DNA from: Paraburkholderia sp. Ac-20340
GTDB taxonomy: Bacteria; Pseudomonadota; Gammaproteobacteria; Burkholderiales; Burkholderiaceae
Reading direction: 5' to 3'
NCBI RefSeq assembly: GCF_017104965.1
Contig: NZ_JAAGPR010000059.1
Coordinates: 1 to 33,545, forward strand
Length of the DNA stretch: 33,545 nt
The position numbers were made by a program, and so were the translations under genes. The notes beneath the pieces are model-generated. The model did no database searches. It was not told the origin of the DNA and saw only the letters and a list, made by a program, of their open reading frames with translations. How positions within the stretch are numbered: position 1 is the stretch's first letter; each line of letters starts with the position of its first letter. This document shows, one piece after another, positions 8,080-15,271 of the stretch.

Positions 8080-8730
8080 ATGGACACCAACCCCACCCTC
8101 AAGCCTCGTCGCGGACGCCCGCCTAGAGATCCGCGCGCGCACGGCGACACGCGCGACATGCTGATTCGCGCGGGCATGGAACTGCTGACGAGCCAGGGTT
8201 TCGCCGCCACGGGCCTCGACACCGTGCTCAAGCTCGCCGGCATTCCCAAGGGCTCGTTCTATCACTACTTCGACAGCAAGGAAGCGTTCGGCCGTGCGCT
8301 GATGGACGCTTACGACGCCTATTTCTGCGCGATGCTCGACCGCTGGCTGATCGACGATACACAGCCCGCGCTGGATCGCCTCGCCGCCTTCGTCGAGAAC
8401 GCCAAAACCGGCATGGCGCGCTACGACTACACGCGCGGCTGCCTGGTCGGCAATCTGGGACTGGAGGTGGGCATCCTGCCCGAGGACTACCGCACACGGC
8501 TGGAGGCCGCGCTGCAAGGCTGGCAGGCGCGCGTGCGCGCGTGTCTCGCCGATGCCCAGCGCGAAGGCCACGTCGCCAGCGATGCCGATCTCGACGCATT
8601 GGCCGCGTTCTTCTGGATTGGCTGGGAAGGCGCTGTGCTGCGCGCGCGGGTCGTGCGCGATGCGGCACCGCTCGACACGTTTTTTCGCGGCTTCATCGCC
8701 GGGCTTGGCTGCACGGCCCGGCCGCAATAA
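8080..8730 (+). CDS. acuR: AcuR-like TetR-family repressor
   Basis: The 216-residue protein begins at 8080; upstream codons in the same frame belong to the promoter region. After a basic G-R-P-P-R arm, residues about 22-68 form the TetR helix-turn-helix, with the diagnostic K-G-S-F-Y-H-Y-F-D-S-K-E segment. The C-terminal part resembles the AcuR ligand domain (G-C-L-V-G-N-L-G-L-E). In Rhodobacter AcuR represses acuI and related genes and is released by acrylate. The acuI gene follows 66 bp downstream, supporting the assignment. There is no Shine-Dalgarno before the ATG, and the promoter places transcription start at or next to it, so the message may be leaderless. Confidence 0.85.
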   Translation: MDTNPTLKPRRGRPPRDPRAHGDTRDMLIRAGMELLTSQGFAATGLDTVLKLAGIPKGSFYHYFDSKEAFGRALMDAYDAYFCAMLDRWLIDDTQPALDRLAAFVENAKTGMARYDYTRGCLVGNLGLEVGILPEDYRTRLEAALQGWQARVRACLADAQREGHVASDADLDALAAFFWIGWEGAVLRARVVRDAAPLDTFFRGFIAGLGCTARPQ

Positions 8731-8796
8731 TCCCTCTTCAGCCGGGCGCCTTGCGTTCCGGCTCGCTCACCGTTGAATCAACACGCGAGACACACC

Positions 8797-9780
8797 ATGT
8801 TCAAAGCCATTCTCATTGAGAAGGAATCCGAAATATATTCGGCGAAAGTGACCGAAATCGACGAAGCGAGTCTGCCCGCAGGCGACGTACTCGTCGATGT
8901 GCAGTACAGCACGTTGAACTACAAGGACGGACTCGCGATCACGGGCAAAGGCCCGGTCGTGCGCAGCTTTCCGATGGTGCCGGGCATCGACTTCGCGGGC
9001 GTGGTCGCGCATAGCGACGATCCGCGCTACGCCGTGGGCGATGCGGTCGTGCTCAACGGCTGGGGCGTGGGCGAACAGCATTGGGGCGGGCTCGCCCAAA
9101 AGGCGCGCGTGCGCGGCGACTGGCTGATTCCGTTGCCCAAAGGCCTCACCGCACGACAGGCGATGGCGGTGGGCACCGCGGGCTACACGGCCATGCTATG
9201 CGTGCTCGCGCTCGAACGTTACGGTATTCGCGCCGATCAGGGCGATGTGCTCGTGACAGGCGCAAGTGGCGGTGTTGGCAGTTTTGCGATCGCCCTGCTC
9301 GCGCGGCGCGGCTATCGCGTGGTGGCATCAACCGGCAAGCTCAACGAAACCGCCTACCTGCAGCAACTGGGCGCCGCCGAAGTCATCGATCGCGCGACGC
9401 TTTCCGCGCCCGGCAAGCCTTTGCAAAAGGAACGCTGGGCGGCGGCCGTCGATTCGGTCGGCGGTCATACGCTCGCCAATGTCTGCGCAAGCCTGCGCGC
9501 GGATGGCGCCGTGGCCGCCTGCGGCCTCGCACAAGGCATGGAGCTTCCCGCCACGGTCGCGCCGTTTATCCTGCGTGGCGTGAGCCTGCTGGGCGTGAAC
9601 AGCGTGACGCGTCCTTTCGCCGAGCGTCAGCAGGCCTGGCAGGCTTTGGCCGAGACATTCGATCTGGCCATGCTCGATACGCTTACGCAGGAAGTCGGGC
9701 TCGACGCGGCGATTCCGGCCGCGCACGATCTGCTCGATGGGCGCGTGCGCGGACGTATCGTCGTCGATGTGAATCGCTGA
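8797..9780 (+). CDS. acuI: acrylyl-CoA reductase (NADPH) AcuI
   Basis: The start is the ATG at 8797 (M-F-K-A-I-L-I-E), which gives the normal family length of 327 residues; the in-frame ATG-less extension from 8773 is rejected. It is a medium-chain reductase of the YhdH/AcuI group. The N-terminal catalytic domain contains the N-Y-K-D-G-L-A-I-T-G-K segment (about residues 43-53). The nucleotide-binding domain has V-T-G-A-S-G-G-V-G (about residues 153-161), and zinc ligands are absent. It reduces acrylyl-CoA to propionyl-CoA in the cytoplasm, removing a reactive intermediate of acrylate or dimethylsulfoniopropionate breakdown. It probably forms an operon with acuR; no lyase or CoA ligase for making acrylyl-CoA is nearby. 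Confidence 0.92.
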   Translation: MFKAILIEKESEIYSAKVTEIDEASLPAGDVLVDVQYSTLNYKDGLAITGKGPVVRSFPMVPGIDFAGVVAHSDDPRYAVGDAVVLNGWGVGEQHWGGLAQKARVRGDWLIPLPKGLTARQAMAVGTAGYTAMLCVLALERYGIRADQGDVLVTGASGGVGSFAIALLARRGYRVVASTGKLNETAYLQQLGAAEVIDRATLSAPGKPLQKERWAAAVDSVGGHTLANVCASLRADGAVAACGLAQGMELPATVAPFILRGVSLLGVNSVTRPFAERQQAWQALAETFDLAMLDTLTQEVGLDAAIPAAHDLLDGRVRGRIVVDVNR

Positions 9781-9816
9781 GCGCGCCTGAAGCGGCACGC
9801 ATGCAACGTTGAAGCG

Positions 9817-9842
9817 GTCCTTCGCGGAGACTCGTGAAGGAC
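9817..9842. terminator. hairpin downstream of acuI
   Basis: A perfect 7-bp stem (9817-9823 with 9836-9842) with a 12-nt loop lies between the convergent acuI and infA genes. It has no T run and is only a weak terminator candidate. Just after it is a near-exact 13-14 bp direct repeat (9852-9865 and 9867-9879). Confidence 0.25.
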
Positions 9843-9956
9843 GCTAAAGACAGGCCAATCCAGGACAGGCCATCCAGGATCGCCCGCGCTCACGCTGCGC
9901 CACGGGGCGCGCACGAGAACACGCCCGAAGGCGTCGGCGAGCAATCCAGCCGGCTA

Positions 9957-10223
9957 TTACCGGCGACGCATACCGGGGCGCGGCTGCGCACCACCGGACG
10001 AACCGTCCTTGTGACGGAAGTTGATACGACCCTTCGTCAGATCGTAGACCGACAACTCGAGCGTGACCCGGTCGCCAGCAATAATACGGATGTGATTCTT
10101 GCGCATACGACCCGATGCGTATGCATTCACGACCACGCCGTTTTCGAGCGTGACGCGATATTTGCTGTCCGGCAGCACTTCGTCGACAACGCCGTCGAGT
10201 TCAAGCAACTCTTCCTTCGCCAA
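9957..10223 (-). CDS. infA: translation initiation factor IF-1 (extended second-copy type)
   Basis: The product binds the 30S A site during initiation and has a single S1-like OB fold: about residues 3-72, with S-x-Y-R-V-T-L-E-N-G and R-M-R-K-N-H-I-R-I. A basic, glycine/proline-rich tail of about 15 residues follows the usual end, typical of the second infA of Burkholderia. I choose a TTG start at 10223. It gives M-A-K-E-E-L-L-E-L-D-G, the usual IF-1 beginning, and sits 7 nt after GGAGG. The ATG two codons upstream (10229) is only 1 nt from GGAGG, and a GTG at 10259 has no ribosome-binding site. It lies downstream of cspA on the same strand, which hints at stress- or cold-linked expression. 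Confidence 0.92.
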   Translation of the reverse strand: MAKEELLELDGVVDEVLPDSKYRVTLENGVVVNAYASGRMRKNHIRIIAGDRVTLELSVYDLTKGRINFRHKDGSSGGAQPRPGMRRR

Positions 10224-10594
10224 ATCCATTCCTCCAGAAATTTCCAATGCCGCGTCCACGAGACGCGCAGTCCATTGCCCAATGGCGAGCCACTTTCGAC
10301 TGATTCCGGGAACCCCAGAAGCGTGTCAAATTTCGCCGATGCCGGGCAACTTGTGCTCTTGATGAGCCAACCGGGGAACGGATCGCCAGCATTGACCTGG
10401 ACCCAACCGCGGAGACAAACATCGGGCGCGTATGCGGGCGACGTGATCCGACTGCGAGCGCAGAGAACACGTGCGCAAGAACACGCACAAGATACGCGTG
10501 GCACCGAAGTGCCACGGTCTGAGACAGGGCAATCGCGCCGCCTGATTGCCTGAGAGGAAAACCTCAAAGGCTGGGCCGGCGCGATGCAAACACC
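10224..10594 (-). other. 371-bp spacer between cspA and infA
   Basis: Read on the minus strand this holds a 7-bp stem with a 9-nt loop (10553-10531), then an 8-bp stem closed by a TTCG tetraloop (10516-10497). Further down is a perfect TTGACA (10329-10324) without a good -10 at the right distance. The hairpins may stabilise or end the cspA message; infA may have its own promoter. No gene was found; the plus-strand ORF across this region is antisense to infA and rejected. Confidence 0.4.
10497..10516 (-). other. UUCG-tetraloop hairpin in cspA 3' region
   Basis: On the minus strand a perfect 8-bp stem encloses TTCG, the exceptionally stable RNA tetraloop. It lies about 80 nt after the cspA stop codon. 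The following bases are not a T run, so a role as processing or stability element is as likely as termination. Confidence 0.45.
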
Positions 10595-10798
10595 TTACAG
10601 CGGGGTGATGTTCGAAGCCTGGAGGCCCTTAGGACCACGCTTGGTTTCGTAGCTGACCTTCTGGCCTTCTGCCAGGGTCTTGAAGCCCGTGCCACGCACT
10701 TCCGAGAAGTGAGCGAACAGATCGTCGCCGCCCTTGTCCGGAGTGATGAAGCCAAAGCCCTTGCTGTCGTTAAACCATTTGACGGTACCGGTTTCCAC
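10595..10798 (-). CDS. cspA: cold-shock protein CspA family
   Basis: A 67-residue single cold-shock domain: M-E-T-G-T-V-K-W-F-N-D-S-K-G-F-G-F-I (RNP1-type) then D-D-L-F-A-H-F (RNP2-type). It binds single-stranded nucleic acid and melts RNA structure. I choose the GTG at 10798: it gives the standard N-terminus and has GAGGA 7 nt upstream. The longer ORF from 10819 begins inside the ribosome-binding site. A promoter about 130 bp upstream would give the long leader usual for cold-shock genes. Burkholderiaceae carry several such paralogues, so the symbol marks the family and not a specific orthologue. Confidence 0.95.
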   Translation of the reverse strand: METGTVKWFNDSKGFGFITPDKGGDDLFAHFSEVRGTGFKTLAEGQKVSYETKRGPKGLQASNITPL

Positions 10799-10937
10799 TA
10801 AAAAATCCTCAAAAAACAAATAAAAACACTCGCACCTGGACAGGGCGAATTCAAATCAGGCTCAAGCGGTAGAGGTCAACGAAAGCCGCGAGTAGCGGCG
10901 ATTGATGAGCAGACACAGCTGAAAGATTATCTTGGTG

Positions 10938-10966
10938 AACATACGCGCTATCTGGAGGCCCGTCAA
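10938..10966 (-). promoter_or_regulatory. promoter for cspA
   Basis: On the minus strand TTGACG (10966-10961) and TATGTT (10943-10938) are separated by exactly 17 bp. Transcription would start near 10931, giving a leader of about 130 nt before the GTG at 10798. This is comparable in size to the regulatory leader of E. coli cspA. The 10799-11107 gap has no gene. Confidence 0.55.
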
Positions 10967-11033
10967 GCAGTTTCGTCAGCCCCGGCGCAAAGGACGCAGG
11001 GCGTTGCCGGACGAAAGAGCCCCCATAAAGCGG

Positions 11034-11060
11034 AAAACGCGCGGCTCAGCCGCGCGTTTT
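11034..11060. terminator. bidirectional intrinsic terminator after the kfrA-like gene
   Basis: A perfect 13-bp inverted repeat (11034-11046 with 11048-11060), with a GC core and A4/T4 ends, lies 47 bp beyond the stop codon of the minus-strand KfrA-like gene and upstream of the cspA promoter. On either strand it ends in TTTT, so it can terminate both ways. Confidence 0.75.
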
Positions 11061-11107
11061 GTACGACGAAAGTCGCGCAGACCTTCGCCTGACCACGTGT
11101 TAAAGCC

Positions 11108-12712
11108 TTACGCCGTGGCGTTTTCCACGTTCGCCTTCGTGACCGCGCCGGTGCTCACGTCGTAGTGATAGCCCTGCTGACCGAGCTGGGCGCTCATCGT
11201 TTCGACGATCACGCGCTGCTGGACTTCCTTACGCAGCAGATCGTTCTCGGGGCTGATCTCGCCGAGTTCGGTCGCCAGACGGCGGCTCAGCGAGGCTTCG
11301 CCCACGCCGCGCGCATGCACGAGCATCATCTTTTCGTTGGCCTGCACCAGTTGCTGCTTCAGGTTGTTGGCGTAATCGGACCACTTCTTCAGGTTGTCGT
11401 GCGCTTCGGCGATGGCCGCTGCCTGCACTTGCGCTTCCTGCGCGAACTGGCTCTTCAGGGCTTCGACGGCTTCTTCGTCGAGACCCGTCGGCGCTGCCGC
11501 TTCGTGCTCGACCTTCTCGCCGGCCGCCATGCTCTGCGCGACGAGTTCGGCCGCGTGTTCCTGCACTTCGGTCAGGCTGGCCGACAGGCGGGCGATTTCC
11601 GTCGCGCCCGCGTCGCGCTCGTTCGTCAGATTGGTGACCTGAGCCTGCGCCATCTGCAGTTCGAGCGCCGCGGCGTCGCGTGCTGCATGGGCGTCGCCGA
11701 TCGCTTCGCGCTGGGCTGCGTGCGCTTCCTGCTCTGCCTGCAGGGCGACGCGGATCGCTTCCAGCTCGCCTTCGAGGCGCGTGACCGCTTCGGCGTGCGA
11801 GGCTTCGAGCGCCGTGCGTTGCGATTCGTGCTCTTCACGCGCGGCTGCGGCGGCTGCCTCGGCCTTTGCGTCGGCTTTCGCGTCGTACTCTGCGCGCAGC
11901 GCTTCTTCGTCGATGGCGTCGTGAGCGACGCTTTGCGCGATTTCCTCGCCTTCCTGCGGCACAGCTTCCTGCGCTGCCGCTTCAGCAGCAGCGGCTTCCC
12001 GCGCAGCCGCTTCCGCAGCGGCAGCTTCAGCAACAGCGGCGGCTTCCGCGGCCGCGGCTTCGACCGCTGCGGCAGCTTCTGCAGCCGCCGCAGCAGCCGC
12101 TTCGGCTTCTGCCACAGCCGCTTCGCGTGCGGCTCGCTCCTGCGCCAGTTCTTCGAGTGCGCGCGCCAGATCCGCTTCGAGCTGTTCCACGCGTTCGACC
12201 AGTTCCTGCGCGCGCTTTTCAGCGGCGTCGGTACGCTGGACGGCCTGCGCGATATCGTCTTCCAGGCCCGAGGTCGAATCGACCTTGGCGTCCTGGGCCG
12301 CCGTCAGGCGGTCGAGCTGGACCTGCAACGAATCCAGTTCCTGAACCGTGTTCTGCAATTCCGACAGTGCGTCGTCGCGTTCGCTGCACGCATCGTCGAC
12401 GCGCTGGCGCATCGACGCCAGGCGGCGCGCGACCGCGCGTTCAGCCTCGTCCTGCGCGGACGTCCAGAGGCGGTCGAGCGCGTCGCGCATCGTGTCGGTC
12501 ACGGTCGCGGGCAAAGCCGGACGCTCGATGACCTGCTGCGGGCGCGGAGCACGCGCTTCGCGCCACTTGCGCAGCGACGCAGCGACGGACACCACCGATC
12601 CGGTGTGGACTTCGGACCAGATGGCCACAGGCGAGACCGTCTGACCTTCTTCAGCCATCCGGTCCGCAATTTCCGCAACGAGTTCGTCCGTGATCGCAAT
12701 GCTGCTAGACAT
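11108..12712 (-). CDS. KfrA-like DNA-binding coiled-coil protein
   Basis: A 534-residue protein. Residues about 5-60 resemble the KfrA N-terminal DNA-binding domain (V-A-E-I-A-D-R-M-A-E-E-G, V-S-P-V-A-I-W-S-E-V-H, V-A-A-S-L-R-K-W-R). The rest is a very long predicted coiled coil rich in A, E, Q and R, including an almost pure Ala/Glu stretch (about residues 195-265). A short non-coiled tail ends the protein. KfrA of broad-host-range plasmids is an autorepressor that forms filaments helping plasmid partition. Here no plasmid genes accompany it, so a nucleoid or chromosome-organising role is an inference. GAGG lies just before the ATG. The low-complexity region is prone to length change. Confidence 0.8.
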   Translation of the reverse strand: MSSSIAITDELVAEIADRMAEEGQTVSPVAIWSEVHTGSVVSVAASLRKWREARAPRPQQVIERPALPATVTDTMRDALDRLWTSAQDEAERAVARRLASMRQRVDDACSERDDALSELQNTVQELDSLQVQLDRLTAAQDAKVDSTSGLEDDIAQAVQRTDAAEKRAQELVERVEQLEADLARALEELAQERAAREAAVAEAEAAAAAAAEAAAAVEAAAAEAAAVAEAAAAEAAAREAAAAEAAAQEAVPQEGEEIAQSVAHDAIDEEALRAEYDAKADAKAEAAAAAAREEHESQRTALEASHAEAVTRLEGELEAIRVALQAEQEAHAAQREAIGDAHAARDAAALELQMAQAQVTNLTNERDAGATEIARLSASLTEVQEHAAELVAQSMAAGEKVEHEAAAPTGLDEEAVEALKSQFAQEAQVQAAAIAEAHDNLKKWSDYANNLKQQLVQANEKMMLVHARGVGEASLSRRLATELGEISPENDLLRKEVQQRVIVETMSAQLGQQGYHYDVSTGAVTKANVENATA

Positions 12713-12949
12713 ATCTGCCTCAATAACGCGTAAGTAAGAGTGGCGAAGACCGTTCGCCGATCGGTGGGTGGGCGCAGTATCACCCCCGCAATACGAATGA
12801 TTGTCCGGGAACGGCCGCCTGCTTGATCGGCCGAAAAGCCGGGTTTACAGGGAGCTATTCGCCCGATAGACGCGCAACCCGGTAGCGACCAACCTATAAG
12901 GGTCGCAAGACGATTGCGCACCGGACGATTTTAACCGCTGAAATACCGG
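12713..12949. other. intergenic region upstream of the kfrA-like gene
   Basis: It contains the GAGG ribosome-binding site of the KfrA-like gene (12717-12720) and presumably its promoter, though no pair of boxes with proper spacing stands out. No gene was seen here. Confidence 0.4.
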
Positions 12950-13009
12950 TTCCAGAGTTCAACCCGCCGCAGTTCGGCTAGCCGCAGTTCAACCTGCCGC
13001 ATTTCAACC
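12950..13009 (-). repeat. 15-bp tandem repeat spanning the stop of the nitronate monooxygenase gene
   Basis: Four imperfect 15-bp units (12950-12964, 12965-12979, 12980-12994, 12995-13009) share the core GTTGAACTGCGGC on the minus strand. The oxidoreductase stop codon (13004-13006) lies inside the first unit read. Because the unit is five codons long, unit-number changes would keep the frame. Read one frame over, the array encodes V-E-x-R-x pentapeptides, suggesting expansion from the gene's own end. Confidence 0.6.
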
Positions 13010-14101
13010 AGCAATCCGGGCACGCAGGTCGGCCAGCGCGGCTTCGGTTTCTCGCTGCAGCGTGCGCACCAACTCGGCGGCCGGCAATGCGCGGGCGAGC
13101 GTCGCCGCCTGCCCTGCCCATTGCGCGCCGTAGCCCGCTTCGCCGTGCGCCTTCGCAGCCGCGTTGAGCGCCTTGCCCGCATCGTAGGCGACGGGATACG
13201 CAGGCACCGCCGGTTTGTCCGCCAGCTCGCCCAATTCCGTGAACCGGTTCACGAGGCCGCGCGCCATCCGGCCCGATATTGCCGACGTGAAGGTGGTGAG
13301 CCGCGCGCCGTCGCCAATCAGTGCGCGCCGGTAGCCATCGTCGATGGCGGTCTCCGGGCTCGCGACGAAGGCCGTGCCCAGTTGCGCGGCCTGCGCGCCG
13401 AGTGCCAGCGCCGCCGCAATGCCCGCGCCGTCCATGATGCCGCCCGCCGCCACGACCGGCACGTCGAAGCGCGTCGCCAGCAGCCGCGTGAGCGCGAAGG
13501 TGCCGAGCAGCGGGTCGCGTGCGTCGGGGTCGAACACGCCGCGATGACCGCCGCCCTCGATGCCTTGCGCGACCAGCGCATCCACGCCCGCCGCCACGGC
13601 CTGCGCGGCTTCGTCCGGGTTGGTCGCGGTGGCGAACAGCAGAATGTCGGCGGCATGCAGCGCGTCGATGGCCGCTTGCGGCGGCAAGCCGAAGTGGAAA
13701 CTCACCACCGCCGGACGCTCCTCGATCAACATCGCCAGCATCGCGGCATCGTCGACGAAGCTCACGTAGATTTCCTTGAGCGATGCGGGCGGCTGCACGC
13801 CGAACTGCGCAAAACGCGGCGCGAGCCACTCGGTCCAGTGGCGGTTGACATCGGCATCGACGCGCGCCGGCCGGTGGCAGAACACGTTGACGTTGAACGG
13901 CCGGCTGGTCAGCGCGCGGGTTTCGCGCAGCGTCTTGCGCGCGGTTTCGACATTCATCGCGCCGATGCCCAGCGAGCCGAGGCCGCCCTCATTCGACACG
14001 GCGGCGGCCAGCGCAGGCGTGCTGACGCCGGCCATCGGCGCCTGCACGATCGGACGGGTCATCTGGAGCCTGTCGAGCAGGCGGATGGGCATTGCGTTCA
14101 T
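13004..14101 (-). CDS. nitronate monooxygenase-like FMN oxidoreductase (NPD family)
   Basis: A 365-residue TIM-barrel flavoprotein. It begins with the family's P-I-V-Q-A-P-M-A-G-V (about residues 17-26), continues with N-E-G-G-L-G-S-L-G and N-V-N-V-F-C (about residues 70-75), and has G-I-E-G-G-G-H-R-G and V-V-A-A-G-G-I-M-D-G for the FMN phosphate. It acts in the cytoplasm and oxidises alkyl nitronates or a related compound; some members act as NADH:quinone reductases, so the substrate is open. A start at the third residue pair (ATG at 14092, M-P-I-R-L) is equally plausible. It is 54 bp downstream of the LysR gene on the same strand and is probably regulated with it. Confidence 0.88.
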   Translation of the reverse strand: MNAMPIRLLDRLQMTRPIVQAPMAGVSTPALAAAVSNEGGLGSLGIGAMNVETARKTLRETRALTSRPFNVNVFCHRPARVDADVNRHWTEWLAPRFAQFGVQPPASLKEIYVSFVDDAAMLAMLIEERPAVVSFHFGLPPQAAIDALHAADILLFATATNPDEAAQAVAAGVDALVAQGIEGGGHRGVFDPDARDPLLGTFALTRLLATRFDVPVVAAGGIMDGAGIAAALALGAQAAQLGTAFVASPETAIDDGYRRALIGDGARLTTFTSAISGRMARGLVNRFTELGELADKPAVPAYPVAYDAGKALNAAAKAHGEAGYGAQWAGQAATLARALPAAELVRTLQRETEAALADLRARIAG

Positions 14102-14111
14102 CGATACACCT

Positions 14112-14142
14112 CGTTCGTTACTCGTTCGTTACTCGTGCGTTA
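14112..14142. repeat. 11-bp tandem repeat between LysR and oxidoreductase genes
   Basis: Two exact copies of CGTTCGTTACT (14112-14122, 14123-14133) and a partial third (14134-14142) fill the 54-bp gap. It lies just upstream of the oxidoreductase start and could affect its expression or simply be slippage product. Confidence 0.6.
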
Positions 14143-14155
14143 AGCGCGCGGCATG

Positions 14156-15088
14156 CTAGCGCGTGCGCCGTTTTGGCTTCGGGCCCAACTGATCGACCAG
14201 AAAGTCGACAAATACCCGCACCCGCGACGTCAGATAGCGGCCATGCGGATACAGCAGGAAAAACGGCCGCGAGCAGCCGCCCTTGTCGGGCAACACTTCC
14301 ACGAGCCGCCCCGCCGCCAGATCGTCTTCGACGATAAACCGGTAGGTCTGGAACAGACCCGCACTGTGCCGCGCGAGCGTGACGCCCGCCAGCACGTCGC
14401 CGGAGGTGCCATAGCCGCCCTGAGTGGCCAGTTCGAGTTCGTTGCCGCCTTCGTTGAAAAGCCAGGGAATAGGTCGGCCGCTGCTGGGCAGTTCGAACTG
14501 AATACACTCGTGATGCTGCAGATCCTCGATGCTGCGCGGCTTGCCTGCGCGCTTCAGATATGCGCCCGTGCCGACGATCACCAGTTCCGCGTCTTCGAGC
14601 TTGCGCGCCACGAGATTCGAATCGTCGGGGGCGCGGCCGCGGATGGCCAGATCGAAGCCCTCATCGGCGAAATCGATGTTGCGGTTGCTCAGATGCGTTT
14701 CCACCTGCACCTGCGGATACCGCGCGCGAAAGCTCGCCAGCAGCGGCAGGACGCGATAGTGCCCATACGGCGTCGGCATGCTGATACGCAGCACGCCAGC
14801 GGGCGTCGTCTGCTGGCCGGTGACTTCGCGCTCGGCATCGACGAGTTGCGCGAGCGCGTCGCGGCATTGTTCGAAGTAGCGCCGGCCGCCATCGGTCAGA
14901 CGGATCTGGCGCGTGGTGCGCACGAACAGACGCACGCCGAGCCGCGCTTCCAGACGCGCCACCGACCGGCTCACCGCCGCGGGCGTCACGCTCGCCTGCG
15001 TGGCCGCCAGCGTGAAACTGCCCAGTTCGGCCGCAAGGCAGAACAGTTCGATGCTGCCCAGTAACAAATCGTCGAAATTGCGTTGCAT
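14156..15088 (-). CDS. LysR-family transcriptional regulator
   Basis: The frame is open further upstream, but the ATG at 15088 starts a standard 310-residue LysR protein. The winged helix-turn-helix occupies about residues 11-70 (A-A-E-L-G-S-F-T-L-A-A, V-T-P-A-A-V-S-R-S-V-A-R-L-E-A-R-L-G). The ligand-binding domain follows (about 95-300) and resembles the CrgA/DmlR group. It is divergent from a RidA-family gene and upstream of the nitronate monooxygenase-like gene, both likely targets. A 9-bp inverted repeat in the divergent gap (15100-15108 and 15222-15230) may mark binding sites. The ligand is not known. Confidence 0.9.
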   Translation of the reverse strand: MQRNFDDLLLGSIELFCLAAELGSFTLAATQASVTPAAVSRSVARLEARLGVRLFVRTTRQIRLTDGGRRYFEQCRDALAQLVDAEREVTGQQTTPAGVLRISMPTPYGHYRVLPLLASFRARYPQVQVETHLSNRNIDFADEGFDLAIRGRAPDDSNLVARKLEDAELVIVGTGAYLKRAGKPRSIEDLQHHECIQFELPSSGRPIPWLFNEGGNELELATQGGYGTSGDVLAGVTLARHSAGLFQTYRFIVEDDLAAGRLVEVLPDKGGCSRPFFLLYPHGRYLTSRVRVFVDFLVDQLGPKPKRRTR

Positions 15089-15099
15089 GGATTCGTGAC

Positions 15100-15230
15100 A
15101 GCCGTGACATCGGTTCGTCATGGTAACCGCAGCCAGGCGCCGATCAATCCCGCTCGCCGCACTTGACTTGTTACATGGCGTTGAAAGAGCCATGCGCGGC
15201 GCGGGCTGGCTGCTGCGAGTCGTCACGGCT
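15100..15230. promoter_or_regulatory. divergent control region with distant inverted repeat
   Basis: AGCCGTGAC at 15100-15108 recurs inverted as GTCACGGCT at 15222-15230, and a second GTGACA lies next to the first copy. Distances are longer than for a single LysR tetramer site, so this is only a candidate. AGAGGA (15259-15264) serves the RidA gene. Confidence 0.3.
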
Positions 15231-15271
15231 AGAGTGCGTGGCATCTGAAGCAGCAAAAAGAGGAACCCTGA

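Noticed and set aside
9834..10553. 239-residue plus-strand ORF across infA
   Set aside because: Antisense to IF-1 and its upstream hairpins.
11165..12733. 522-residue plus-strand ORF opposite the KfrA-like gene
   Set aside because: It is antisense to a well-supported gene with codon-like GC pattern; composition (many F, R, C, G) is that of a reverse-complement shadow, and it has no family motif.
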